DNA of 64,000 nt from assembly GCF_000527095.1 (NCBI RefSeq), contig NZ_AZUN01000001.1, positions 3,671,501 to 3,735,500 of the forward strand. Direction: 5' to 3'. Within the stretch, counting starts at the first letter, position 1; every line of letters begins with the position of its first letter. Below, in pieces: positions 1-9,025 of this stretch. The DNA is from Methylomicrobium lacus LW14. GTDB taxonomy: Bacteria > Pseudomonadota > Gammaproteobacteria > Methylococcales > Methylomonadaceae. The translations under genes and the position numbers were made by a program. The notes below the pieces were generated by a model. The model did no database searches, was not told where the DNA came from, and worked only from the letters and a program-made list of their open reading frames with translations.

Positions 1-291
1 GTGATCTGGGGCAACAATCCGGCGGATGACTATTTTATTCAGTCGCACGGCGTGGCGACGCCGGATGCCTTCTGGAAGGTGATTATCCGCGGGGCCGGGC
101 AGGACGAGCGTGCGATTGCCTGGGTGGTGCCGAATTCGCCGGCGGCGACGAAGCGGAATCTGGACCCTTATCTTGTCAGCATCGATGAATTGGAACGGCT
201 GACCGGCGAGACCATTCCGGTGGCGGACTACGCGAAGCACGATAAGCCTGCTTCATCCTGGGTGCTTCCGCGCGGCTGCGATAAAAGTTAA
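1..291 (+). CDS. DNA/RNA non-specific endonuclease, C-terminal part
   Basis: This is the last 96 codons of a gene that begins left of the window; the GTG at base 1 is not claimed as the start. The text resembles the C-terminus of the NUC1/EndA family of Mg-dependent sugar-non-specific nucleases: a PDAFWKVI block, then AWVVPNSPAA, then a segment built around SIDELERLTG. The catalytic DRGH region would lie upstream and is not visible, so activity cannot be judged. These enzymes are usually secreted or periplasmic. The gene converges on the ybdD-cstA operon. Confidence 0.75.
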   Translation: MIWGNNPADDYFIQSHGVATPDAFWKVIIRGAGQDERAIAWVVPNSPAATKRNLDPYLVSIDELERLTGETIPVADYAKHDKPASSWVLPRGCDKS

Positions 292-293
292 GC

Positions 294-322
294 AAAAAAA
301 ACGGCGTGAGATGTCATCTCAC
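294..322 (-). terminator. Rho-independent terminator of the cstA-ybdD operon
   Basis: A near-perfect hairpin (arms GTGAGATG/CATCTCAC, 306-322) is followed on the minus strand by a run of eight T (294-301). The T-tract lies only on the minus-strand side, so it serves the cstA-ybdD transcript. It starts three bases after the stop of the converging nuclease gene. Confidence 0.8.
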
Positions 323-389
323 CCCGTGATCCTAGTTTCTGCGCCGGAGAAGGACGCCGGCGCACATTCCTGAAATGTTGGCGGACTTG

Positions 390-605
390 TCAGCAACAGC
401 GCTTGATGCCCTCCCATTTCTGATCCTGCCATTGCTTGAAAAACTCGGCCCGGCTCAATGGGCCGGTGCATTGATGGTCCTCACCGTGCGCATGACAGCG
501 CGCATAGTGCTCAAGATAGCGTTCGTAGGCGTCGTCGCCGCTGAGGCGGCGAACGGCTTTCCAGATGGTTTTCAGGTGCTTGCTCATCGGTAATGGCTTC
601 TGCAT
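390..605 (-). CDS. YbdD/YjiX family small protein
   Basis: The 71-residue protein carries the family signature: a W-x-AVRRLSGDDAYERYLEH block in the middle, PLSRAEFF, and the C-terminal WEGIKRCC with two cysteines. Members are almost always encoded directly after a CstA/BtsT-type peptide or pyruvate transporter, as here (79 bp after cstA), and are thought to assist it. An AGGTGG sequence eight bases upstream supports the first ATG (605); a second ATG six codons later (587) is possible. Confidence 0.9.
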   Translation of the reverse strand: MQKPLPMSKHLKTIWKAVRRLSGDDAYERYLEHYARCHAHGEDHQCTGPLSRAEFFKQWQDQKWEGIKRCC

Positions 606-648
606 GACTCTACCACCTGCATTTGCTACAGGGATGTGGTGTATTCAG

Positions 649-666
649 ATATTGCTGGAGCAATAT
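649..666. repeat. Intercistronic hairpin between cstA and ybdD
   Basis: A perfect inverted repeat, ATATTGCT-GG-AGCAATAT, lies in the 79-bp gap between the cstA stop and the ybdD start. No T-tract follows on the minus strand, so it looks like an RNA-stability or processing hairpin rather than a terminator. Confidence 0.5.
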
Positions 667-683
667 ATCTGTCCATGCCGTCA

Positions 684-2744
684 TCAGTCCCGCGCCCAGT
701 TTTCGACCAATTGGCTCGGGCTGTGCGGCGCTTCGGACAACGGCGGCACCGGTTTGCCTGCCAGATGCCGATAACAGACCCGGAGCATATCCAACACGAT
801 CAGCCAGAGCAATGTCACGAAGAACAGCGTGATCACCGCGTCCAGATGCAGGTTGAAGATCAATTGCGGCGCGATGTTGGCTTTCTCGGGCGGCAACAGG
901 CCGCCTTCCAGTTTCGCGCTCATATCGTTTGCGGCGGCGAAGAAGCCGATGCGGATATCCGCGCTGACGAGCTTTTCCCAGGCGGCCGCGCTGGTGATCG
1001 TGACCAGCCAGGAGAGTGGTATGCCGCTGATCCAGGCATACTTCAGTTTGTCCGATTTGACCAGGATGCCGGTCGCGACTGAGAGCGCGATCGCGGCAAG
1101 CATCTGGTTCGCGATGCCGAACAAGGGCCAGAGGATGTTCACGCCGCCGTTCGGATCGATCACGCCGATGTATAAAAAGTATCCCCAGCCGGCGACGACG
1201 ATGCCGCTGGTCAGAATCACCGACGGCGTCCAGGAGGTTTCCCCGAGCTTCGGCCAGAAATTGCCGAGCATGTCCTGCAGCATGAAGCGGCCGACGCGGG
1301 TGCCGGCATCCAGCGTGGTCAGGATGAAGATCGCCTCGAACATGATCGCGAAGTGATACCACAAGGCGAGCAAACCGTCGCCGAATGCGCTGCCGAAGAT
1401 GCTGGCCATGCCGACCGCCAGCGACGGGGCGCCGCCGGTGCGCGCAAACAGGGTCGTCTCGCCCATTTGCGCGGCCAGGGTCTGCATCTGCTCGACCGTG
1501 ACCGGGAAGCCCCAGGAAGAAATCTTCGCGACCGCGTCGGCCGCTTCCGCGCCGACCACGCCGGCAGGACTATTCACCGCGAAAAACACACCGGGTTCGA
1601 GCACGGTCGCGGCGACCATCGCCATCATCGCGACGAACGATTCGAGCAGCATGCCGCCGTAGCCGATCATCCGGATGTCGCGTTCGTTGGTCAACAGTTT
1701 CGGCGTGGTGCCGGAGGAGATCAATGCATGAAAGCCCGAAATCGCGCCGCAGGCGATCGTGATGAACACGAACGGAAACAGCTTGCCGCCGAATATAGGT
1801 CCCGAGCCGTCGATGAACGGGGTCAGCGCGGGCATCTTGACGTCCGGGCGCAGGATGATGATCGCGACCGCGAGCAAGGTGATCGTGCCGAGTTTGACGA
1901 AGGTCGACAGATAATCGCGCGGCGCGAGCAGCAGCCAGACCGGCAGGACGGCGGCCGCGAAACCGTAACCGATCACCCACCAGGCCAAGGTCAGGCCGTC
2001 GTGATCGAACACCACGCGCCAGGTTTCGCTGCGGTCGACAAAGCCGCCGTAAGCGACCGAGGCGAGCAGTAAAGCAACGCCAAATATCGAGGCTTCGAGC
2101 ACTCGGCCGGGGCGGATGCTGCGCATGTAAAGTCCTACGATCATCGCGATCGGAATCGTCGCGGCGACGGTCGAGGTCGCCCAGGGGCTGTGTTTCATCG
2201 CGTTCACGACGACCAGGCCGAGCACCGCGATCAGGATGATCATGATCGCGAAGGTGCCGATCAGCGCGGCGCTGCCGCCGAGTACGCCGAGCTCGTCGCG
2301 CGCCATTTGCCCGAGGCTGCGCGCATTGCGCCGGGTCGAGAAAAACAGGGTCACCATGTCCTGCACGCAGCCGCCGAGCACCGCGCCGATCAAGATCCAC
2401 AGCGTGCCGGGCAGATAGCCGAATTGCGCCGCGAGCGTCGGGCCGACCAGGGGGCCGGGGCCGGCGATTGCCGCGAAGTGATGGCCGAACACGATCCATT
2501 TGTTGGTCGGCACGAAATCGCGGCCGTTGTCGAGCCGCTCGGCCGGGGTCGCGCGCGTGGCATCGACAGCCAGCACCTTGGCCGCGATCCAGGCCGCATA
2601 GAAGCGGTAGGCCAGCGAATAAACGCAGAGCGCGGCGACGATGAACCACAGCGAATTGATCGTTTCGCCGCGCTGCAGCGCAATGCCGCCGACGGCGGCG
2701 GCGCCGAGGCCTCCGATCAGTATCCAGATGAAAGTTTTAAGCAT
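684..2744 (-). CDS. cstA: Carbon starvation protein A (CstA) family transporter
   Basis: The 686-residue protein is close to full family length (E. coli CstA is about 700). It is strongly hydrophobic with many membrane segments. The N-terminus contains the family's conserved FVPTNKWIVFGHHFAAIAGP region (about residues 77-96), and GAISGFHALISSGTTPK follows in the centre (near residue 335). The family imports peptides or pyruvate across the inner membrane under carbon limitation. It is followed by its usual small partner ybdD and a terminator. A methylotroph may use it for peptide or pyruvate uptake, but the substrate cannot be read from sequence. Confidence 0.93.
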   Translation of the reverse strand: MLKTFIWILIGGLGAAAVGGIALQRGETINSLWFIVAALCVYSLAYRFYAAWIAAKVLAVDATRATPAERLDNGRDFVPTNKWIVFGHHFAAIAGPGPLVGPTLAAQFGYLPGTLWILIGAVLGGCVQDMVTLFFSTRRNARSLGQMARDELGVLGGSAALIGTFAIMIILIAVLGLVVVNAMKHSPWATSTVAATIPIAMIVGLYMRSIRPGRVLEASIFGVALLLASVAYGGFVDRSETWRVVFDHDGLTLAWWVIGYGFAAAVLPVWLLLAPRDYLSTFVKLGTITLLAVAIIILRPDVKMPALTPFIDGSGPIFGGKLFPFVFITIACGAISGFHALISSGTTPKLLTNERDIRMIGYGGMLLESFVAMMAMVAATVLEPGVFFAVNSPAGVVGAEAADAVAKISSWGFPVTVEQMQTLAAQMGETTLFARTGGAPSLAVGMASIFGSAFGDGLLALWYHFAIMFEAIFILTTLDAGTRVGRFMLQDMLGNFWPKLGETSWTPSVILTSGIVVAGWGYFLYIGVIDPNGGVNILWPLFGIANQMLAAIALSVATGILVKSDKLKYAWISGIPLSWLVTITSAAAWEKLVSADIRIGFFAAANDMSAKLEGGLLPPEKANIAPQLIFNLHLDAVITLFFVTLLWLIVLDMLRVCYRHLAGKPVPPLSEAPHSPSQLVENWARD

Positions 2745-3089
2745 GAGATGCCCTGTGTTGAATTGAAAATGACTGGGTGCCGGCGCCTGGCGCCTACGCA
2801 GGATTTATACGCTAAAAAACTCGTGATTCACGCAGCGCCAGCTGAAAAGCCGGTTTCATTGCATGAATGACGTAATGAACGGGATAAAACCGGTCTATTT
2901 GAAGTCGGGATTTTGATCGACGCGGCTGGCAATGCTGATTGGGCGAGCCGCATTATCTGGGGAGCGTAACCTCCATGAAGTGCGATGGGCGCGAGGATCT
3001 CGCTCATGCAGAGGCTTCTAGCGATTCGGTCAACACTCGCTCTGGATTGCGGCTTCGATTTCCTCGATTCCGCTAAGGCTGCATCGAGG
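2745..3089. other. Intergenic region, probable cstA promoter area
   Basis: No gene is visible in these 345 bp. The part next to cstA holds a GC-rich palindrome (GGCGCCTGGCGCC near 2780), and a TATAAA-like box lies on the minus strand near 2808, so the cstA promoter is probably here. Nothing else is recognised. Confidence 0.4.
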
Positions 3090-4478
3090 CTACTTGCTAT
3101 ATTGCACGATCAGGTTTTGCAGTGCATCGGTATTCAACTGCCGTTTATCGACTTTCAGATAGGCCACCGTTTCTTCGGGGTGCAGGGTGACCTCTTCGAC
3201 GCCGGCGATTTCCAGGATATTTTTTTCAAACTCGTCGATCTTTTGCAACTCGATTTGGTCCAGGGACAGCAGCATATTGACCCAGTGGCGGGGCGCCTTC
3301 ATGCCGAACGCCAGCAGCAGCCAGCTGCACGTCAATGCCGCGCAGGCCATGAACACGCCGCTCGCGCCGTAATGTCCGTAACACCAGCCGCCGGCCGCGC
3401 CGCCGATGCCGGCGCCCATGAATTGGCAGGTCGAGTAGACGCCCATCGCAGTACCGCGCAGATCGCCGGGGGCGGTCTTCGAAACCAGCGAGGGCAGGGT
3501 CGCTTCGAGTAGGTTGAAGCCGCTGAAAAACAACAGTAGCAAGGCGACGATCTGTATCAGCACGGCATGGAACAGCATCAAGCCGAGAAAGGCCAGAATC
3601 AATACCGCAATCGCGCTGATAAAAACGCCCTTCATCTTCTGCTTCTTCTCGGCCAGTATGATAAACGGAATCATGAATGCCAGAGACAGCACGAAAACCG
3701 GCAGGTACACCATCCAGTGTTGCGCCGGGATCAGTCCCGCATCGCGCATCAAGAGCGGCACGACTACGAAGCTCGCGGTCATCACAAGATGCAGGATAAA
3801 AATGCCGTAGTTGAGCCTTAACAGTTCGACGTTGGTTAGCGCGTCGCTGAAATGGCCGGGGACCACCTCCGCTTCGCGATGCTTTTTCGGCTGCCTTGGA
3901 TTCGGCACGAGCAGCAGGATGATCAGGATCGCCACCAAGGCCAGCGCCGAAATCAGCCAGAAAATACCGTGTATGCCGATGTAGGAGGCAATCAGCGGGC
4001 CTGTGGTGATCGCGACGCCGAAGGAGACGCCGATGCTGGCGCCGATCAGGGCCATCGCCTTGGTGCGGTGCACTTCCTGGGTCAGGTCGGCGACCAGCGC
4101 CATCACCGGTCCAGCGACCGCGCCGGAGCCTTGAATCGCCCGGCCTATGATGATGCCGTAGATGTTCGTCGAGAGCGCGGCGACCACGCTGCCGGCAAAA
4201 AACAGCAGCAGGCCGGTGACGATGACTTTCTTGCGGCCGAGGCGGTCGGAGATCAGGCCGAACGGAATTTGCAGAAGCGATTGCATGATCCCGTAAATGC
4301 CGATCGCCAGGCCGATCAACGCGGGAGTGGCCTCGTCGATCTGTTCGGAAAATAGGGACAGGACGGGCATGATCAAAAACAGGCCGAGCATCCGGAAGGC
4401 GTAAATGCTGGCCAGCGACCAGGTGGCGCGTTTTTCGGTCCGCGTCATCGGGCTGGCGATATCCTGTATTGGGGTCAC
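3090..4478 (-). CDS. MFS transporter, YajR-like, with C-terminal ferredoxin-like (YAM) domain
   Basis: The 462-residue protein has twelve hydrophobic segments and the MFS loop 2-3 motif GLISDRLGRKKV. After the last membrane segment a soluble tail of about 65 residues (DQIELQKIDEFEKNI through EETVAYLKVDKRQLN) matches the ferredoxin-like YAM domain that distinguishes YajR from other drug:H+ antiporter-1 family members. The substrate is unknown; YajR is regarded as a proton-driven exporter of the inner membrane. It lies upstream of purK on the same strand, with a 93-bp gap, and may or may not be co-transcribed. Confidence 0.85.
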   Translation of the reverse strand: MTPIQDIASPMTRTEKRATWSLASIYAFRMLGLFLIMPVLSLFSEQIDEATPALIGLAIGIYGIMQSLLQIPFGLISDRLGRKKVIVTGLLLFFAGSVVAALSTNIYGIIIGRAIQGSGAVAGPVMALVADLTQEVHRTKAMALIGASIGVSFGVAITTGPLIASYIGIHGIFWLISALALVAILIILLLVPNPRQPKKHREAEVVPGHFSDALTNVELLRLNYGIFILHLVMTASFVVVPLLMRDAGLIPAQHWMVYLPVFVLSLAFMIPFIILAEKKQKMKGVFISAIAVLILAFLGLMLFHAVLIQIVALLLLFFSGFNLLEATLPSLVSKTAPGDLRGTAMGVYSTCQFMGAGIGGAAGGWCYGHYGASGVFMACAALTCSWLLLAFGMKAPRHWVNMLLSLDQIELQKIDEFEKNILEIAGVEEVTLHPEETVAYLKVDKRQLNTDALQNLIVQYSK

Positions 4479-4571
4479 AACCGAAATCTCCTATTCAATG
4501 ATGATGTCTACGTTTGACGCCGGGCGTGATGGCTTTCGGCGGTTAAAATCGACTTTGTGCGCAGGCCGGCT

Positions 4572-5666
4572 TCATGAATCGTCGACACGGTCCGCCAGGG
4601 CGCTGAGTGTTTTCAGTTTGGCCGACAATTGCTCGTGCGATTCCGCCCGCAGCGTCGCATGCGCGATCTTGCGGCCTTTGCGCGGCGCCTTGTCATACAG
4701 GTGCAGGTGCGCATGCTCGATCGCGAGCACCTCGGCCGTTTCCGGCAGGCCGCCGATGAAATTGACCATCGCGGCATGGCCAACGGGCTTTGTCGAACCC
4801 AACGGCAGCGACAGGATCGCGCGCAAATGATTTTCGAACTGGCTGGTTTCCGCGCCTTCGATCGTCCAATGCCCGGAATTATGCACCCGCGGCGCAAATT
4901 CATTCGCGACCAAGCGGCCGTTCACCTGGAACAGTTCGAGCGCCAGCACGCCGACATAATCGAGCGCTTCGAGGAGGCGGGTGACATAGTCTTCCGCCTG
5001 CTGCTGCATCGGATCGCCGTCCAGGCATTCGGACACGCGCAGGATGCCGCCTTTATGCAGATTTTCGGACAGCGGATAAAACGCGATTTCGCCTTGCGGG
5101 TTGCGCGCCGCGATGATCGAGACTTCGCGGTCGAACGGCACGAACGCTTCGACGACCGCCGGGACACCGGCCATTGCTTCCCAGGCTTGCAGCAAATCGT
5201 CAGGCGTCCTGATGAAGGCTTGCCCTTTGCCGTCATAACCCATCCGGCGGCTTTTGACGATCGCCGGCCAGCCGATGGTTTCCATCGCTTGGGTCAAATC
5301 GGCCAGGCTGTCGATCGGCGCGAAATCGGGTGTCGGAATGCCGATCGAATGGAAATAATTTTTTTCGACCAGACGGTCCTGCGCGACAGCAAGCGCATTT
5401 GGAGACGGATGCACTTCGGTATGGGTCGCCAGGAAGTGCGCGACATCGGCCGGCACGTTTTCGAATTCGTAAGTGACCACGTCGGACGCTTCGGCCAGCT
5501 GGGCGAGCAAGTCAGGGTCGTCATAAGCGCCGTGCAGATGCGTGCCGAGCTTGTTCGCGCAGGCATCCTGCGCAGGATCGAGAAAGATGAAGTCGACGCC
5601 CAGCGGATAACCCGCCAGCGCGATCATGCGGGCCAGTTGGCCCGCGCCGAGTACGCCGACTCTCAT
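4572..5666 (-). CDS. purK: N5-carboxyaminoimidazole ribonucleotide synthase
   Basis: The 364-residue ATP-grasp enzyme converts AIR, ATP and bicarbonate to N5-CAIR in purine synthesis. The N-terminus has the family start VGVLGAGQLARMIALAG, followed by VVTYEFENVP, the ATP-grasp block SRRMGYDGKGQ and the C-terminal motif NEFAPRVHNSGHWTIEGA. Its ATG overlaps the purE stop by four bases (ATGA), so the two are translationally coupled. Confidence 0.96.
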   Translation of the reverse strand: MRVGVLGAGQLARMIALAGYPLGVDFIFLDPAQDACANKLGTHLHGAYDDPDLLAQLAEASDVVTYEFENVPADVAHFLATHTEVHPSPNALAVAQDRLVEKNYFHSIGIPTPDFAPIDSLADLTQAMETIGWPAIVKSRRMGYDGKGQAFIRTPDDLLQAWEAMAGVPAVVEAFVPFDREVSIIAARNPQGEIAFYPLSENLHKGGILRVSECLDGDPMQQQAEDYVTRLLEALDYVGVLALELFQVNGRLVANEFAPRVHNSGHWTIEGAETSQFENHLRAILSLPLGSTKPVGHAAMVNFIGGLPETAEVLAIEHAHLHLYDKAPRKGRKIAHATLRAESHEQLSAKLKTLSALADRVDDS

Positions 5667-6172
5667 ACGAGCCCGCCTTCGCCGGTGCCGCGCGGGTCGG
5701 CGCCGGCCAGTACCGATTCGGTCTGCTTTTGCCGGTAGTCGTTCAAGGCGGCGCGGTAGGACTCATGTTTGTTGCCGACGATCGAGGCGGCCAGCAGGGC
5801 GGCATTGATCGCGCCGGCCTTGCCGATCGCCAGGGTGCCGACCGGAATGCCGGCCGGCATTTGCACGATCGACAGCAACGAATCGAGACCATTCAGCGTT
5901 TTCGACTGCACCGGCACGCCCAGCACCGGCACCGTAGTTTTCGCGGCGGTCATGCCCGGCAAATGCGCCGCCCCGCCCGCGCCCGCGATAATTACCTCCA
6001 GGCCCTTGGACTCGGCGGTTTCAGCATAATGGAACAGTTTGTCCGGCGTTCTGTGCGCCGAGACTACCTCGACTTCGTGTGGAATGCCCAGCTCCTGCAG
6101 CGTTTCCGCGGCATAGCGCATCGTTTCCCAGTCAGAGGTCGAGCCCATTATGATGCCAACCAGTGCTGCCAT
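5663..6172 (-). CDS. purE: N5-carboxyaminoimidazole ribonucleotide mutase, class I PurE
   Basis: The 169-residue protein converts N5-CAIR to CAIR. It shows the class I signatures GIIMGSTSDWETM near the N-terminus, VVSAHRTPD with the conserved AHRTP, and AGAGGAAHLPGM. It is the first gene of a purEK pair and overlaps purK by ATGA. A TAGGAG-like sequence directly upstream (about 6177-6183) serves as ribosome-binding site. Confidence 0.96.
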   Translation of the reverse strand: MAALVGIIMGSTSDWETMRYAAETLQELGIPHEVEVVSAHRTPDKLFHYAETAESKGLEVIIAGAGGAAHLPGMTAAKTTVPVLGVPVQSKTLNGLDSLLSIVQMPAGIPVGTLAIGKAGAINAALLAASIVGNKHESYRAALNDYRQKQTESVLAGADPRGTGEGGLV

Positions 6173-6338
6173 GTTGTACTCCTAAAGATAAAAAACGGTC
6201 TGCGATCAACGCACCCGGTCCGATCGAAAATTTAAGGGGGAAAATTATCGCATAAATAGCAAGGCGATGTTTTGTTAAAGTCAAAAAAGACCGGACGGCC
6301 GGAGATTCAGAGGGTTCGGCGGAATCGCCGGCTAAGGC

Positions 6339-6416
6339 TGGCGTCCCCGGGGTGATTCGAACACCCAGTCGCCTTCTTAGGAGGAAGGTGCATTATCCAG
6401 CTTATGCTACGGGGAC
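6339..6416 (-). tRNA. tRNA-Arg (anticodon CCT)
   Basis: Read on the minus strand the sequence folds as a full cloverleaf. The acceptor arms are GTCCCCG/CGGGGAC, the anticodon stem CCTTC/GAAGG encloses the seven-base loop CTCCTAA (anticodon CCT), and the T-arm contains GTTCGAATC. CCA is encoded at 6339-6341. It decodes AGG. tRNA genes are common integration targets, but no element is visible next to this one. Confidence 0.93.
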
Positions 6417-6425
6417 AGTGGGGCC

Positions 6426-6455
6426 ATTCTAACAAGACTGACTCGATGAGAACAA
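6426..6455 (-). promoter_or_regulatory. Candidate sigma-70 promoter of tRNA-Arg
   Basis: On the minus strand a -35-like TTGTTC (6450-6455) and a -10-like TAGAAT (6426-6431) are separated by 18 bp, with the -10 ending 9 bp before the mature tRNA 5' end. The match is fair rather than strong. Confidence 0.4.
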
Positions 6456-6788
6456 GTACTAGCTCCCGGAGCCGGCGGAAAAAGGCTGGGTTCTGCCATC
6501 CGGGTATAGGGAATGTTGATCTTCGATTAAGCTCCTTCGCTAATTTTGGGCGGGAAGGAAAGCCGCGTGAACGCTATCAATAAATTCGACGGGATTCGCT
6601 ATGAGGCATCTTTCTTGAGGTCTATATTTTTATTTAGATTTCCTTAAACGTTTTTAAGGGGCTGTGGTCTCAGTAAATGTCCAGAGAGAGGTGAGTTTTA
6701 AGTTTTTGTAACTCATGGCGGGAAAAAGTCGTTGTTTGATCAAACTAATGAGTGAGGCGGCGAGGTGAAGGCTGAAGGTAGACTGATC
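6456..6788. other. Intergenic region upstream of the HDOD-GGDEF gene
   Basis: No gene or recognisable RNA is seen. An AT-rich stretch at 6620-6660 could carry the promoter of the following gene. No riboswitch fold could be recognised by eye. Confidence 0.3.
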
Positions 6789-8810
6789 ATGGCTGGCGCA
6801 GAAAGCGACGAGTTAGACCGCATCAAAACGGCAGCGCAAGCGATCTTAAAGAGCGAATCGCTGAATTTGCAGCTAATGCCGGCGATCGCGGTCAAATTGG
6901 TCAATTTGACCCGCGATGAGAATGTGCGTATCGACGCATTGGCGAAAATCATCGAAACCGATCCGGCGCTGGCGATCAAGGTGCTGCAAACAGTCAATTC
7001 CGCCGCCTATTGCCTGCCGAACAAGGTGACTTCGATTCGGCGCGCGGTGCATCTTTTAGGTGTCGACGAAGTTCGCCGGATGGCTTTGGCCATGTTGCTG
7101 TTCAGCCGCATGATTCGGCGCGAGTCCGGTGAATTCGATTTTTTATTCTTTTGGCAACATTGCCTGTTTGTCGCCGAATTGAGCCGAAGAATCGCGATCG
7201 CATTAAAACTTGCCGATCCTGAAATGGTTTATACGGCGGGTTTGCTGCATGACATCGGCAAACTGGCGCTGGAAACCCACGGCAAAATGACTTACAGCCA
7301 ATTTATCGCTTCCTTGCCTAATAGCGTGCATCCGTTGCTTCAGGAAGAAAGGCATTTCTTCGGCATGACCCATGTCGAAATGGGGCAGGTGTTGTGCCTG
7401 CAATGGCAACTGCCTGCGCCGATTGTGGCGGTTGCCGCGTGTCATCATGTGCTGCCCGACCCCGGTTCGCCCTATTATCCGTACCGTGCCGAAATCGCGA
7501 TCGTCGCGTTTGCGAATTATACGGCCTGGTTGCAGGGAATTTCCTCGATCAGCCATGCAGGCCCGCCGCAATTGTCGCCGCAGGTATTTGAACTGCTGCC
7601 GATCGAGGCGTTGGAGCTGGAGAGTCTGCTGCAAGAAACCGATAAAGCGATGCAGGCGGCGCAGGAGTTCTATAGTATCGCGTTTCCAGATGTCAACCGT
7701 CTGAGGGCAAGGCTGTTGCAGGCGAGCATCACGATGAGCCGAGTTCAGCATCACCCGGGCGAGCCCGGCGCCACCTCGCGCAATATTTCGGCCAGTCTCA
7801 CCGCGCCGCATCAGAGTCTGGACCCTGCGTATTTTGTACCCTGGACCTTGGAGACGATCAAGCACGATTTTGAATTCGACCGCGTGATCTTGTTTAGCGT
7901 CAATCCGCAGCGCCGTAGTCTGGCCGCCTCGCATGCTTATCCTGAAATTCACGAAAGGGCATTGGAAATCGATATCGGCTGTCTATCCGGCATGTTATTG
8001 GACTGTTTGCGCGAAAAGAAAGCGGTGCTGATCGATGCCGCGCTCGAACCGAAAAATCCACTGCTCAAAAAATTCAATACCGCCGAATTTATCGCGGTGC
8101 CGGTGCTGCGTCACCGCTGTCTGGCCGGCATGATTTACGCGGATTACGCGATCAAGCAAAAATCGATGGCAGGGCGTATCCTCGAAGAGATCGTTGCGGT
8201 GGCCGAGCAATTAGGCATCGCGTTGATGAATGCGAAACATTACGAAATGCAGCGGCAGCAGGCGCAGCTGGATTCGCTGACGCAGCTCTATAACCGGCGG
8301 ATGCTCGAGTGTTCGTTGAACCAACTTTTTCAACGGCCCGCGCACGAACTGAAAGGCATCGCGTTGGGTTTTGTCGATATCGACCGTTTCAAGTTGTTCA
8401 ACGACCAGTGCGGGCATCAGAAAGGCGATGAAATCATCCGCCTGGTCGCGGATATGCTGAAGCGCTTGACCCGGCCGGGCGATCTGATTGGGCGTTTTGG
8501 TGGCGAGGAGTTTTTGTTTGTGCTGATGAATACCGACGAGGATGACGTGCGGGCTTACGCCGAGCGCATCCGCCTCGAAATCGCGCGGCGCGGCGATGAT
8601 TTGAAGCCCAGGTTTCAACAGCTGGAGCTGACGGTCAGCATCGGCGTGGCGCTGTATCAGCCGAATTTCGGGCATTACACCGATCTGATCGAGGCGGCCG
8701 ACCAGACCATGTACCGCGCGAAGATGGCCGGCCGCAACCGGGTTATTTTGTTCAGTGACCTGCCGTCCGTGAGTAAGCCGGCTGTGCTCGGGCGGAATAT
8801 CGGAAACTAA
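6789..8810 (+). CDS. HDOD-GAF-GGDEF diguanylate cyclase
   Basis: The protein is 673 residues from ATG 6789, which has AAGGTAGA seven bases upstream; an in-frame GTG at 6765 is an alternative start. The N-terminal HDOD domain (about 10-280) keeps an HD signature, GLLHDIGKLAL, near residue 153. A GAF-like region (about 330-490) follows, then a GGDEF domain (about 500-665). The active-site loop is GGEEF, a functional variant. The inhibitory I-site RxxD is present as RPGD exactly five residues before it, so synthesis of c-di-GMP with product inhibition is expected. It appears cytoplasmic, with no membrane segment, and stands alone as a transcription unit. Confidence 0.88.
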   Translation: MAGAESDELDRIKTAAQAILKSESLNLQLMPAIAVKLVNLTRDENVRIDALAKIIETDPALAIKVLQTVNSAAYCLPNKVTSIRRAVHLLGVDEVRRMALAMLLFSRMIRRESGEFDFLFFWQHCLFVAELSRRIAIALKLADPEMVYTAGLLHDIGKLALETHGKMTYSQFIASLPNSVHPLLQEERHFFGMTHVEMGQVLCLQWQLPAPIVAVAACHHVLPDPGSPYYPYRAEIAIVAFANYTAWLQGISSISHAGPPQLSPQVFELLPIEALELESLLQETDKAMQAAQEFYSIAFPDVNRLRARLLQASITMSRVQHHPGEPGATSRNISASLTAPHQSLDPAYFVPWTLETIKHDFEFDRVILFSVNPQRRSLAASHAYPEIHERALEIDIGCLSGMLLDCLREKKAVLIDAALEPKNPLLKKFNTAEFIAVPVLRHRCLAGMIYADYAIKQKSMAGRILEEIVAVAEQLGIALMNAKHYEMQRQQAQLDSLTQLYNRRMLECSLNQLFQRPAHELKGIALGFVDIDRFKLFNDQCGHQKGDEIIRLVADMLKRLTRPGDLIGRFGGEEFLFVLMNTDEDDVRAYAERIRLEIARRGDDLKPRFQQLELTVSIGVALYQPNFGHYTDLIEAADQTMYRAKMAGRNRVILFSDLPSVSKPAVLGRNIGN

Positions 8811-8851
8811 GGATCGGCATACAAATGCTTTCCCTGATTGGATGCACTCCA

Positions 8852-8934
8852 TGTGGAAGCGCTTTTTAAGCGCGATCGGGGTGGGGACAGACCTGCGAAC
8901 GCGGCCTTGAGTCGCGGTTGCAAGCCGCTCCCAC
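8852..8934. repeat. REP/BIME-like extragenic palindromic element
   Basis: Two inverted, imperfectly matching modules lie head to head. One is GTGGGAGCGGCTTGCAACC read on the minus strand (ending at 8934). The other is TGTGGAAGCGC with the stem CGCTTTTTAAGCG on the plus strand (from 8852). The GTGGGAGCGGCTTG core is typical of REP sequences in gammaproteobacteria. It lies between convergent genes. Confidence 0.65.
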
Positions 8935-9025
8935 TTCGCTTTAGTTTATTTCGGGAGCTATTAGTGACCCCAATCCTGGGGGGCGGGCGGGTTAGCCACT
9001 CTTCCGCTTTGTTATTGCCGGCCGC

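Noticed and set aside
610..2649. Long open frames in other phases over cstA (for example 610-1362 minus, 1353-2072 plus, 1570-2649 minus)
   Set aside because: They are Arg/Asp/His-rich shadows of a GC-rich gene whose own frame encodes a clear full-length transporter.
4629..5738. 369-codon plus-strand frame opposite purK/purE
   Set aside because: Composition is typical of an antisense shadow, and the minus-strand frames encode unmistakable PurK and PurE.
6339..6416. tRNA-Arg as attachment site for the island
   Set aside because: The island begins about 11 kb away, and no repeat of the tRNA 3' end was noticed on the far side.
6456..6788. c-di-GMP riboswitch upstream of the HDOD-GGDEF gene
   Set aside because: No conserved GEMM-type core could be found by eye in the interval.
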